From Devosiaceae bacterium (GTDB taxonomy: Bacteria > Pseudomonadota > Alphaproteobacteria > Rhizobiales > Devosiaceae), in the NCBI GenBank assembly GCA_021648585.1, contig JAKISM010000002.1:1-37887 (forward strand): a DNA stretch of 37,887 nt. The letters run 5' to 3'. The notes beneath the pieces are model-generated. The model worked only from the letters and a program-made list of their open reading frames with translations, did not search any database and was not told where the DNA came from. Shown here one piece after another: positions 8,439 through 16,129 of this stretch. Numbering within the stretch: position 1 is the stretch's first letter; each line of letters opens with the position of its first letter. Both the position numbers and the translations under genes were made by a program.

Positions 8439-9041
8439 ATGAGTTTTTTGAATGACCTCTTTGGTGGATCTGGCAGTACAATTATAACAGGCCTATTAGC
8501 GCTTGGGCTGGTGCTTTTATTCATTGTTTTATTAGTTTGGTTTTTGAAATTTTTCTCTAGCTTAACCAATAATATAGCACGTGGGCGCAACAAGCGACTT
8601 GCTGTTATTGATACAACTCATATTGATCAAAAACGCCAACTGATTCTTATTCGTCGAGATAATGTTGAGCATTTGCTGATGGTCGGTGGCGAAAGGGATT
8701 TATTAATTGAAACTAATATTAAAAATCTTCAATATAACACTCCTAAGCAAGAAGTTAAAACCACACCAAACCAACAGAAAAAGCCAAGCTCTAAGGGTGC
8801 ATTAACAGCCCCAATCATTGCCGTGGGATCAAAATCTTTGCGCCATACAGGCCTGATGCGACAATCAAATGAACCTAACTTTGGCAACAATCCCCAGACT
8901 TCTGCTGGAATTTATAAGAAATCCGAGCCAGACATGAACGACTCAGATAAAGATAGCGCTATTGATGATTTTGAAAATAGCGATATTAAAGATAAAAGTG
9001 CAGACAAGAGCAACAAAAGACGCAAGGCAGACAAAGAATAA
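8439..9041 (+). CDS. fliO: FliO-like flagellar biosynthesis protein
   Basis: The 200-residue protein has one N-terminal membrane helix (about 17-40: TIITGLLALGLVLLFIVLLV). A compact FliO-type domain follows (RLAVIDTTHIDQKRQLILIR and EHLLMVGGERDLLIE) and then a long, charged, low-complexity tail. FliO is the poorly conserved chaperone/stabiliser of FliP. The call rests on this domain and on position directly before fliP, which it overlaps. The ATG follows AAGGA with good spacing. The gene is divergent from flgB. Confidence 0.82.
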   Translation: MSFLNDLFGGSGSTIITGLLALGLVLLFIVLLVWFLKFFSSLTNNIARGRNKRLAVIDTTHIDQKRQLILIRRDNVEHLLMVGGERDLLIETNIKNLQYNTPKQEVKTTPNQQKKPSSKGALTAPIIAVGSKSLRHTGLMRQSNEPNFGNNPQTSAGIYKKSEPDMNDSDKDSAIDDFENSDIKDKSADKSNKRRKADKE

Positions 9042-9789
9042 AAGGTTTTTTAATAAAAGCACCTTTCGCTTAGTTGCGTCTGCCCTATTTTTGATTCTAA
9101 TTCCAGCTTTTGCCTATGCCCAAAACTTAACCATTGATTTTGGTGATGAAACAACATTAACCGAAAGAGCAATTCAGCTCATCGGCTTAGTAACTATTCT
9201 AGCTATTGCGCCATCAATTTTAGTGATGGTCACTTCTTTTACCCGCATTGTTGTTGTGCTTTCGCTTTTGCGTACTGCCATTGGCCTACAAACCGCACCA
9301 CCAAATTCGGTAATGATTTCTTTAGCCCTATTTCTAACAGCCTTTATTATGGCGCCAACCTTCCAGCTTTCTTATGATAATGGCGTAGCGCCACTAGTTG
9401 CAGGGCAAATAGAGTTTGAGGAAGCATTTGATGAGGCTGCAAAACCTATTCATAGTTTCATGCTCAATAATGTGCGTGAAAAAGACGTCGAGCTGTTTAT
9501 GGATTTATCTCAAGAGCCAATCCCAGAAGAGCCAGAAGCACTGCCACTGCAAGTTCTAATTCCAGCTTTTATGATTTCTGAACTAAGGCGAGCCTTTGAA
9601 ATTGGCTTTTTATTGTTCTTACCGTTCATAATAATTGATATGGTTGTCGCATCGGTTCTTATGTCTATGGGCATGATGATGTTGCCACCTATCGTTATTT
9701 CCTTGCCATTCAAGCTAATTTTCTTTGTGTTAGTTGATGGCTGGGCGCTGGTCGCTGGCTCATTGGTGCGCTCTTTTGTTTCGGGGTGA
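8962..9789 (+). CDS. fliP: Flagellar export gate protein FliP
   Basis: FliP forms the export pore with FliQ and FliR. The sequence shows a cleavable signal peptide (LVASALFLILIPAFAYAQ) and then the family core: LVMVTSFTRIVVVLSLLRTA, PAFMISELRRAFEIGF and the C-terminal helix region VSLPFKLIFFVLVDGW-like. The frame opens with TTG/ATG at 8962/8965, inside fliO. A GTG at 8998 is equally possible and gives 263 residues, closer to usual FliP length. None has a good ribosome site, so the start is uncertain and translation is probably coupled to fliO. Confidence 0.92.
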   Translation: MMILKIAILKIKVQTRATKDARQTKNKRFFNKSTFRLVASALFLILIPAFAYAQNLTIDFGDETTLTERAIQLIGLVTILAIAPSILVMVTSFTRIVVVLSLLRTAIGLQTAPPNSVMISLALFLTAFIMAPTFQLSYDNGVAPLVAGQIEFEEAFDEAAKPIHSFMLNNVREKDVELFMDLSQEPIPEEPEALPLQVLIPAFMISELRRAFEIGFLLFLPFIIIDMVVASVLMSMGMMMLPPIVISLPFKLIFFVLVDGWALVAGSLVRSFVSG

Positions 9790-9803
9790 GATGCAAGTAA
9801 AGC

Positions 9804-9923
9804 TTACAAGGGATATTTCTCTTCTAATAATCTCAACCCCTTGAGCATAATTTCTTTCAATACAGCCTCATCAACATCACTAAGGCGTTTAATATATAGG
9901 CAAGATTTACCAATTTTATACTT
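9804..9923 (-). pseudogene. Remnant of a DUF1801-family gene (C-terminal end only)
   Basis: On the minus strand, 39 codons between an in-frame TAA (9924-9926) and the terminal TAA encode a segment that includes KSCLYIKRLSDVDEAVLKE. This resembles the C-terminal end of DUF1801 proteins (YdhG-type, about 120-140 residues), where a Gly-Lys-x-Cys-Leu-Tyr-Ile-Lys-Arg-Leu block precedes the last helix. No start codon or N-terminal domain is present; upstream sequence runs at once into the end of tnaA. It is best read as a gene truncated when the tnaA-hipBA block arrived. Confidence 0.55.
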
Positions 9924-9935
9924 TTATTATCCCAA

Positions 9936-11303
9936 TTAAATAACGGTTGCAAATTTTGCGCTAAAATGGCGCATCATTGGTGGCTCTTCGATAATCTTAA
10001 ACCCTTTCAAATCATCTTTAATTTTTGCCAATTCCTCAAACACTTCGACAATATAATCAGCATGAGATTGAGTATAAGTGCGGCGTGGTATCGCTAAGCG
10101 AACCAATTCCATTGCCGCCTGATTTTCGCTTCCATCAGGGGCACGTCCAAACATCACAGTGCCAATTTCACAGCCCCTAATTCCACCCAATTCATAAAGC
10201 GCCACCGCCAATGCCTGCCCCGGATATTGCAAAGGCTCAATATGGCTAAGCCATGATTTTGCATCAATAAACACCGCATGACCACCAGCAGGCTTAACTA
10301 CGGGAATATTAAGCGCATCTAGGCGCTCAATAATATATTCATTGGTTCGCACCCGATAGCGCAAATAATCTTCATCAATAATTTCCTTTAGCCCTTGCGC
10401 TATCGCATCAAGATCTCGACCTGCCAAACCGCCATAGGTTGGAAACCCTTCGGTTTGAATTAGTTTGGTTTTGGCATTTTGCGCTAATTCATCATCATTA
10501 AGCGCTAACCAGCCGCCAATATTTGCAAAAGCATCTTTTTTGGCGCTCATAGTCATGCCATCAGCAAACTTAAACATATCACGCACAATCTCTTTAATCG
10601 AGCGATCGCCCTGCCCTGCTTCACGCTGTTTAATAAACCAAGCATTTTCTGCAAAACGACAAGCATCAATAATGAATGGCACATTATATGAGCGAGCAAT
10701 TTTTGCGCAAAAATGAATATTTTCAAGCGAAACAGGCTGCCCACCGCCAGCATTATTAGTTATTGTAATCATAATGCAAGGCACGTTTTCACCATATTTA
10801 TCTAAAAAAGCCACGAGCTTATCTAAATCAATATTACCCTTAAATGGATGTAGGCTTTTAGGATCGCTACCCTCATCAATCACCAAATCATGCGCCATTG
10901 CGCCCGTTGCTTCAATATTACCCCGAGTAGTATCAAAATGATTATTTGATGGAATATGCTTGCCCTTGCCGCCAATTAGCGAAAATAAAATTGCCTCTGC
11001 CGCCCTGCCCTGATGGGTTGGAATAATATGCTTAAAATCCATCAAATCACGCACGCTAGCCTCAAAGCGATCAAAGGAGGGCGAGCCTGCATAGCTTTCA
11101 TCACCATTCATAATCGCCGCCCATTGCGCCGAACTCATCGCAGACGTACCAGAATCAGTCAGCAAATCAATAATCACATCGTCCGATTTTAGGGCAAATA
11201 AATTATAATGCGCTTTTTTCAAAAGCTCTTTGCGCTCATTTTGAGTGGTAAAACGAATAGGCTCAACAGATTTAATGCGAAAGGGTTCAATAATAGTTTT
11301 CAT
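9936..11303 (-). CDS. tnaA: Tryptophanase (PLP-dependent beta-eliminating lyase)
   Basis: The 455-residue protein belongs to the tryptophanase/tyrosine phenol-lyase family: EPFRIKSVEP, IDLLTDSGT, IPTHQGR, and the PLP lysine in MSAKKD (Lys256). Two substrate-discriminating positions favour tryptophan. Where tyrosine phenol-lyase has Thr124 and Arg381, this protein has Asp124 (HFDTTRG) and Ile380 (CEIG), as in E. coli TnaA. It would cleave tryptophan to indole, pyruvate and ammonia. The ATG at 11303 has GGAG eight bases upstream; a frame back to 11342 merely translates the leader. It lies between a DUF1801 remnant and hipBA, as part of an accessory block. Some TPL-like residues remain, so relaxed specificity is possible. 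Confidence 0.87.
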   Translation of the reverse strand: MKTIIEPFRIKSVEPIRFTTQNERKELLKKAHYNLFALKSDDVIIDLLTDSGTSAMSSAQWAAIMNGDESYAGSPSFDRFEASVRDLMDFKHIIPTHQGRAAEAILFSLIGGKGKHIPSNNHFDTTRGNIEATGAMAHDLVIDEGSDPKSLHPFKGNIDLDKLVAFLDKYGENVPCIMITITNNAGGGQPVSLENIHFCAKIARSYNVPFIIDACRFAENAWFIKQREAGQGDRSIKEIVRDMFKFADGMTMSAKKDAFANIGGWLALNDDELAQNAKTKLIQTEGFPTYGGLAGRDLDAIAQGLKEIIDEDYLRYRVRTNEYIIERLDALNIPVVKPAGGHAVFIDAKSWLSHIEPLQYPGQALAVALYELGGIRGCEIGTVMFGRAPDGSENQAAMELVRLAIPRRTYTQSHADYIVEVFEELAKIKDDLKGFKIIEEPPMMRHFSAKFATVI

Positions 11304-11435
11304 AAGGGCAACTCCAAAAATATGCCCGATTTTGACTATCAAGAAAGGGCTGATACGCTACGGTTGCCAGCCCCATTGCCGACCGCGTTCAGCGCCCAAA
11401 TTAATATAAGAATTTTAATAGATAAATATATTATA
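11304..11435 (-). promoter_or_regulatory. Structured 5' leader and -10 element of tnaA
   Basis: A TATAAT hexamer on the minus strand (11430-11435) would start a leader of about 120 bases. It can form GGGCTG/CAGCCC (11347-11373), or the incompatible pairing of ACGCGGT (11382-11388) with ACCGTAGCGT (11355-11364). The last hairpin, GGGCA/TGCCC (11306-11327), holds the tnaA ribosome site in its loop. A 29-codon frame with one Trp codon (11376 to 11287) overlaps the tnaA start, but it lacks a ribosome site and does not resemble TnaC. This may be a riboswitch, an attenuator or a translational control hairpin; no known class was recognised. Confidence 0.4.
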
Positions 11436-11609
11436 GGCAAGCTAATAAAAACATTTAGTATAGTTACATACTATAATTGGTCTTGATGCTAATATCCCAA
11501 TTTTAACTACACTTTATTGCCATTTAGTTGATGGGCGTGAATTGCAGCACCTATTTTCTGTGGCTCAAGCACTTATACTAAATTAGACCGTCAGGATTTT
11601 CAAGAATTT

Positions 11610-11649
11610 CAATATATGCTTGAGCATATATTGCTCTGCAATTATATGC
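11610..11649. promoter_or_regulatory. Overlapping inverted repeats upstream of hipBA (probable HipB operators)
   Basis: CAATATATGC and GCATATATTG form a perfect 10-bp inverted repeat around TTGA (11610-11633). The right half is reused in a second, nearly perfect repeat with GCAATTATATGC (11638-11649), and a further related half-site follows (11651-11658). They lie about 90-125 bases upstream of hipB. Toxin-antitoxin operons of this type are usually repressed by the antitoxin/toxin complex at repeated palindromes. Confidence 0.5.
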
Positions 11650-11735
11650 CGCAATATATATTTACACACATTAGCCCTTGATATTTTATATATATTCACA
11701 TATATTACAATAATAATATATAGTAAGGCATATAA

Positions 11736-12143
11736 ATGGTTGAAACAGATAAAATTTTTACTGCTATAAAAGAAGCACGTAAAGCGCAAGGGCTTAGTCA
11801 ATTAGAGCTTGGTGCGCGTGTTGGTGTGCCGCAAAGTCATATTTCAAAAATTGAAAGTGGTAATGTTGATATTCAGCTTTCTAGCCTCACTCAAATTGCC
11901 CGCGCTTTGGATTTTGAATTGCAACTTGTGCCTAAAAAAGCACTTCCTGCTGTTCAATCTATTGTTAGGTCGACGAAGCCAAGAAGTATGATGGGGATGT
12001 TTCAGTTAGGGCAGCAACTTGAAACTAATGCAATCGCAAAGGCACTTTCAAACTCTAGGCAAAATAACAAAAACCTAGTAGTTGAAGCTCTAATAAACCG
12101 TTTACACCGCCCCACCCACTCGCTGGACAAAGATGATGAATAA
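11736..12143 (+). CDS. hipB: HipB-like XRE-family antitoxin
   Basis: The 135-residue protein has an N-terminal helix-turn-helix of the XRE/Cro type: ARKAQGLSQLELGARVGVPQ, then SHISKIESGNVDIQLSSLTQ. The following LVPKK is typical of HipB at the end of the domain. A C-terminal extension of about 60 residues makes it longer than E. coli HipB (88 residues). AAGG lies seven bases before the ATG. It overlaps hipA by 11 bases in an ATGATGAATAA junction, so antitoxin and toxin are translationally coupled. It should repress the operon and neutralise HipA. Confidence 0.88.
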   Translation: MVETDKIFTAIKEARKAQGLSQLELGARVGVPQSHISKIESGNVDIQLSSLTQIARALDFELQLVPKKALPAVQSIVRSTKPRSMMGMFQLGQQLETNAIAKALSNSRQNNKNLVVEALINRLHRPTHSLDKDDE

Positions 12144-13371
12144 TATTTCAACTCTAAATGTAAAACTGCACAAAGAAATCATTGGAGTAATAACTCTTCT
12201 TGATGGAGATCGTTCAATCTTTGCTTTTAGCCAAGATTATATAGATAACCAGAACCGCAACACGCTAAGCTTGTCATTTAAAGATGAATTTGGGGGATTG
12301 CTAGATGATCAACCATCAACAGGTGTGACTTTACGCCCGTTTTTTTCCAATTTATTACCAGAGGGGGAGTTGCGAAGATATGTAGCTGAACGCGCAGGCG
12401 TAAAGCAAGTGCGTGAACTTTACCTTTTGTGGGCATTGGGGCAGGATTTACCGGGTGCTATCACTATTGAGCCTATTGATGGCGAGGCGTGGCCCAAGGC
12501 TTCTTCTGATGAAACTATTGAGGAAAGGGAAAAACGAAAAAATCAGGCTCTTAAATTTTCTCTTGCTGGGGTGCAGTTAAAATTTTCTGGTCTTAGAAAT
12601 GAGGGTAAAAACGGCGGATTAACAATTCCTATAAATGGAGTTGGTGGTTCTTGGATTGCAAAATTACCTGCCGCAAATTTTGAAGCAGTGCCAGAAAATG
12701 AATTTTCATTCATGCATATTGCTAAGCAGATTGGCATTAACGTGCCTGAAATTGACTTGATAAATTTAAGTGACATTCAAAACCTGCCAAAAGGACTTGG
12801 CCTGCTTAGGGGTGAAAAAGCATTTGTAATAAAACGATTTGATAGAGCTGAACATGAGAAAATTCATATTGAAGATTTTGCGCAAGTGTTTGGGGTTTAT
12901 CCAGATAAAAAATATGAAAAAGCAAGTTATCGCAATATTGCTACAGTGTTAGGGATTGAAACGTCACAGCAAGATGTTAGCGAGTTTATTCGTCGGTTAG
13001 TTTTTTCAGCTTTAATTGGCAATGATGATATGCACCTTAAAAATTGGTCGTTAATTTATTATGATAAAAAAAATGCTTCTTTATCTCCTGCTTATGATTT
13101 ACTTTCAACAGTTTGCTTTTTATCAAGTGAAATGGCGGCATTAAAATACGCTAGAACAAAAAAAATGGCAGAGTTGAATTTAGACGAACTTTCTTATCTT
13201 GCAGATAAAGCTATGCTACCAAAAAAAATGGTTTTAGATAGTGCCAAGGAAACTGTTTCTAACTTTATGCAAGTTTGGGCAAAGGAAAAAACCAACCTCT
13301 TTTTACCAAAAGAAAGTATTAAAAAAGTTGATGCTCACATCAAAACTTTAGCACTATTAAACGAAGTGTAA
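12133..13371 (+). CDS. hipA: HipA-family serine/threonine kinase toxin
   Basis: The 412-residue protein has the HipA layout: an N-terminal domain with FSNLLPEGELR, the FSLAGVQLKFS loop around Ser143, the ATP-binding lysine in WIAKLP (Lys177), the catalytic loop IGNDDMHLKN (298-304) and the metal-binding aspartate in SPAYDLLS (Asp322). All key residues look intact, so the toxin should be active. E. coli HipA phosphorylates glutamyl-tRNA synthetase and induces persistence; the target here is not known. The start overlaps hipB (ATG at 12133 or 12136). It ends two bases before the convergent transporter gene. Confidence 0.92.
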   Translation: MMNNISTLNVKLHKEIIGVITLLDGDRSIFAFSQDYIDNQNRNTLSLSFKDEFGGLLDDQPSTGVTLRPFFSNLLPEGELRRYVAERAGVKQVRELYLLWALGQDLPGAITIEPIDGEAWPKASSDETIEEREKRKNQALKFSLAGVQLKFSGLRNEGKNGGLTIPINGVGGSWIAKLPAANFEAVPENEFSFMHIAKQIGINVPEIDLINLSDIQNLPKGLGLLRGEKAFVIKRFDRAEHEKIHIEDFAQVFGVYPDKKYEKASYRNIATVLGIETSQQDVSEFIRRLVFSALIGNDDMHLKNWSLIYYDKKNASLSPAYDLLSTVCFLSSEMAALKYARTKKMAELNLDELSYLADKAMLPKKMVLDSAKETVSNFMQVWAKEKTNLFLPKESIKKVDAHIKTLALLNEV

Positions 13372-13373
13372 TC

Positions 13374-14594
13374 TTACACCCCCGCTGGAATTGCGAAAAT
13401 TATCACCAAAATTGCTAAGATAATTCCAAGACCATAAACAACAATTCGCCATTTTGCTGCTTTGCTTTTGCCGTTAATAATTGCCAAAACAGCTTGAAGG
13501 CTTTGCAAGCCATAATAGAGAATAAATGCTTTTGAGGCAAAGGCGATAATTTCATAAATATTGGCAATCCATATAATTATCAGAGATGCAATGGCTGATA
13601 TCGCATAGCCCCAATGGGGATTAAATTTTTTGCCGCTTGCCTCACGTAATAGGCCGCCAGAGCCATTCATATCTGCAACAGCGGCTGAGAGTTGTGATGC
13701 CATTGCCGCTAAAATTAGTAAAGGTGCGAGCAAAATCCCTAGCGGTTTTAACAAATCAATAATTGCCGTTTCACCACCTGTTTTTGGCAGATCACCAGTA
13801 AAATATCTAGTGGCAAGCAATATAAAAACCACATAAATACCCGTTGAAATCCATTGCGCTACTCGCATAGTTTTCACTCTAGTTTTTGCATCATAGGCAT
13901 GACCCAAATAACGTGAAGTTTCAAACCCCTGCACTAAAATCACCAAACCAAGCAATATCTGAATTTCTGCCATGCCCATTGTGTGGTTAAGTTCTGGCCA
14001 AGAAAATTCACCATTACCAAACGCCACAATTGACACTACACCAATAGCTAAAATAAGTGCAAAAATCACTGATAGCTTAAAGCCAACCGAATATTCTTCA
14101 ATTTTCTCAAGCGCATTTAAACCACGAAAATAACCAATTATTCCAAGCACAATTAGCACTATAGAAGTTAGAACTTTAATCCATATTTCATCAGAAATAT
14201 TAAAAGATCTAAGTGCAAAAGCAGAAAATAAATTGAGGTAAAAAGCTATAGAAATAAAATATGCTAAAATAAGTGCAAATTCAGAAAAACGCTCAAGTAA
14301 CAAAATTCCTTTTTTGGCATTTTTTTGTAAATATGGCTCAACATATTCAATATTATGTCGAATAACAGAGCCGTAAAGATAGCCAATAACACAAAGCCCA
14401 AACATAGCTGCAAATGCCCAGCGACCAGAGGCATGTGCTAAAATTGGGCCAGAAACCAAAAAACCCGAACCAATAATTGATGCTAAGGGCGTTACTGTTG
14501 CCCGCCATTTTGCCCATTTTATTAGTCTTGGTTGAAATAAAACCAACAAGCCAAGCAAAGTGCCAATGATTAAGGCATAATCGCCCAAAGCCAT
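13374..14594 (-). CDS. Multi-spanning membrane transporter, LeuT-fold/APC-like, unknown substrate
   Basis: The 406-residue protein is strongly hydrophobic, with about 11 predicted membrane segments. The N-terminal region has a small-residue motif, PLASIIGSGFLVSGP, like the unwound first helix (GxG) of the APC/LeuT-fold superfamily. The rest (for example LVQGFETSRYLGHAYD) does not let me name a family. Its ATG overlaps the pdxJ stop codon (TAATG), so the two are co-translated, which suggests a role linked to pyridoxine 5'-phosphate or a related metabolite. Amino acid or cation transport is equally possible. Placement in the superfamily is an inference from hydropathy and this motif. Confidence 0.6.
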   Translation of the reverse strand: MALGDYALIIGTLLGLLVLFQPRLIKWAKWRATVTPLASIIGSGFLVSGPILAHASGRWAFAAMFGLCVIGYLYGSVIRHNIEYVEPYLQKNAKKGILLLERFSEFALILAYFISIAFYLNLFSAFALRSFNISDEIWIKVLTSIVLIVLGIIGYFRGLNALEKIEEYSVGFKLSVIFALILAIGVVSIVAFGNGEFSWPELNHTMGMAEIQILLGLVILVQGFETSRYLGHAYDAKTRVKTMRVAQWISTGIYVVFILLATRYFTGDLPKTGGETAIIDLLKPLGILLAPLLILAAMASQLSAAVADMNGSGGLLREASGKKFNPHWGYAISAIASLIIIWIANIYEIIAFASKAFILYYGLQSLQAVLAIINGKSKAAKWRIVVYGLGIILAILVIIFAIPAGV

Positions 14595-15322
14595 TATTCA
14601 AGCACTGCTTTATATCGCCGCACTGCTTCTGCAAACCCGATAAATAAAGCGTCAGACGTTATGCCATGCCCTATTGATACTTCATCGACATTTGGCACAG
14701 CTTTTATGAATGCTGGCAGGTTTTCTAATGTTAAATCATGCCCTGCATTTATTTTTAATCCTGCGGCATTTGCTGCCCGTGCCGTTATGCTTAAGCGATC
14801 AAGATGAAAATCGCCTTCTGGTGACATGAATTTTGCTCCATATGGGCCTGTATAAAGCTCTACCCTATCAGCACCCACTATATTTGCTTTTGGCGGCATT
14901 TTTGGGTCTTCATCAATGAATAAAGAAGTTCTAATATTTAACTCCTTCATTTTTGCAATGGAGGTTTTGAGCAATTCCTCGTTAGCATCAATATCCCAAC
15001 CATGATCAGAAGTTGCTTGCGCTGGATCATCTGGTACAAATGTTACTTGATGCGGTTTTATTTCACTAACAAGAGCAAGAAAATCACTCGTTGGATAACC
15101 TTCAATATTAAACTCTTTTTGAGGATAATCTTTAAGCAATTCACTCAAATCATAGACATCATTTTTACGAATATGGCGCTCATCGGGGCGAGGATGCACA
15201 GTTATGCCATCCGCTCCAGCTTGCAAAGCAATTTTGGCGATATTTATAACACTTGGCCAACCAACATCACGCCTATTACGCAACATCGCTACGGCATTGA
15301 GATTTACAGAAAGGTTGGTCAT
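14594..15322 (-). CDS. pdxJ: Pyridoxine 5'-phosphate synthase PdxJ
   Basis: PdxJ joins 3-amino-2-oxopropyl phosphate with 1-deoxyxylulose 5-phosphate to make pyridoxine 5'-phosphate. The 242-residue protein has the family N-terminus LSVNLNAVAMLRNRR, the GITVHPRPDERHIR active-site region, NIEGYPTSDF, LKINAGHDLTLENLP and the phosphate-binding end EVSIGHGITSDALF. It matches the usual length of about 240. The stop codon overlaps the start of the downstream transporter. The cell also carries PLP enzymes in this window (tnaA), but they are not in the same operon. Confidence 0.95.
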   Translation of the reverse strand: MTNLSVNLNAVAMLRNRRDVGWPSVINIAKIALQAGADGITVHPRPDERHIRKNDVYDLSELLKDYPQKEFNIEGYPTSDFLALVSEIKPHQVTFVPDDPAQATSDHGWDIDANEELLKTSIAKMKELNIRTSLFIDEDPKMPPKANIVGADRVELYTGPYGAKFMSPEGDFHLDRLSITARAANAAGLKINAGHDLTLENLPAFIKAVPNVDEVSIGHGITSDALFIGFAEAVRRYKAVLE

Positions 15323-15373
15323 TATTATTCTTTGCTATTAGAGATTACTAAATGCAGTTTGATGATTAATGGA

Positions 15374-15394
15374 TATTCGTGTCAAGCACGAATA
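15374..15394. repeat. Hairpin upstream of pdxJ
   Basis: TATTCGTG and CACGAATA form a perfect 8-bp stem with loop TCAAG, about 50 bases upstream of the pdxJ start. It lies next to the dispersed repeat pair at 15415-15499. It may be a terminator-like or repeat-derived structure; no T-tract follows. Confidence 0.4.
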
Positions 15395-15414
15395 CGACTT
15401 ACATTGTTTTATCT

Positions 15415-15499
15415 TAAGATCCTTCGGCTTCGCTCAGGATGACATGGAGGGTTAAAATAACACGACAAATGTCATACTGAGCGAAGCGAAGTATCTTAG
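15415..15499. repeat. Inverted pair of dispersed palindromic repeats between ilvN and pdxJ
   Basis: The left arm (15415-15445, containing CCTTCGGCTTCGCTCAGGAT) and right arm (15469-15499, containing ACTGAGCGAAGCGAAGTAT) are near reverse complements of about 30 bases separated by 23 bases. The motif resembles the dispersed TTCGCTCAGGATGACA-type elements found in many bacterial intergenic regions. In RNA it would make a long stem at the end of ilvBN, where it could act as terminator or mRNA stabiliser. Confidence 0.6.
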
Positions 15500-15529
15500 C
15501 ATAAGAAACGCTAAACCTTATAGGTTACC

Positions 15530-16084
15530 CTACATTTTCGATGAACCACGAGATATTGCTGAAATTCCCGTCCGCACAACTTCCACCAAACCAAGTGGCA
15601 TCATTAGCGCAATGAATTGCTCAATTTTGCTTGATTTTCCTGTTATTTCAAAGATGAAACTACTCGTTGAAGCATCTACTACTTGCGCACGAAAAGCATC
15701 GGCAATGCGTAAAGTTTCAACCCTATTTTCTCCCTTTCCAGCAACTTTAACGAGCGCTAATTCACGCTCCAAACATTTGCCTTCTTGAGTAAGGTCATGC
15801 ACCTTATGAACTGGAATTAAACGCTCAAGTTGCAATTTTATTTGCCTAAGGACTTTTGGGCGAGCAACCGTTACAACCGTAATTCGAGAGCGCCCTTTTT
15901 CGTGATTGGTTTCAGAAACCGTAAGACTATCAATATTAAAACCACGAGCCGAAAACAGCCCTGCAATGCGAGCTAAAATTCCGGGTTCATTATCTACTAG
16001 AACAGAAAGTGTGTGGCGCTCTGGCTCTGCTGTTGGTTTAGTAATAAAATATGCAGACCCGCTTGGTTGTAAATTTGTGTTCAT
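15530..16084 (-). CDS. ilvN: Acetolactate synthase small (regulatory) subunit
   Basis: The 184-residue protein begins its ACT domain with RHTLSVLVDNEPGILARIAG, then LFSARGFNIDSLTV, which is diagnostic of IlvN/IlvH. The C-terminal half (RELALVKVAGKGENR, FEITGKSSKIEQFIALM) is the ALS_ss_C domain. It binds valine or another branched-chain product and sets the activity and feedback sensitivity of the large subunit. It follows ilvB with a 45-base gap in one leftward operon under the upstream attenuator. Length fits the longer alphaproteobacterial form rather than the ~95-residue enteric IlvN. Confidence 0.95.
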   Translation of the reverse strand: MNTNLQPSGSAYFITKPTAEPERHTLSVLVDNEPGILARIAGLFSARGFNIDSLTVSETNHEKGRSRITVVTVARPKVLRQIKLQLERLIPVHKVHDLTQEGKCLERELALVKVAGKGENRVETLRIADAFRAQVVDASTSSFIFEITGKSSKIEQFIALMMPLGLVEVVRTGISAISRGSSKM

Positions 16085-16129
16085 TTTTCTTTCCTTAGAT
16101 TACAAAATGCTGGTATCAAAAATAGGATT

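Noticed and set aside
11287..11376. TnaC-type leader peptide for tnaA
   Set aside because: The 29-codon frame has one Trp but no ribosome site, no TnaC-like Trp-Asp-Pro spacing, and overlaps the tnaA start.
15002..15442. 146-codon frame on the plus strand across pdxJ and the repeat
   Set aside because: It is antisense to a clear pdxJ and runs into the dispersed repeat; composition is not protein-like.
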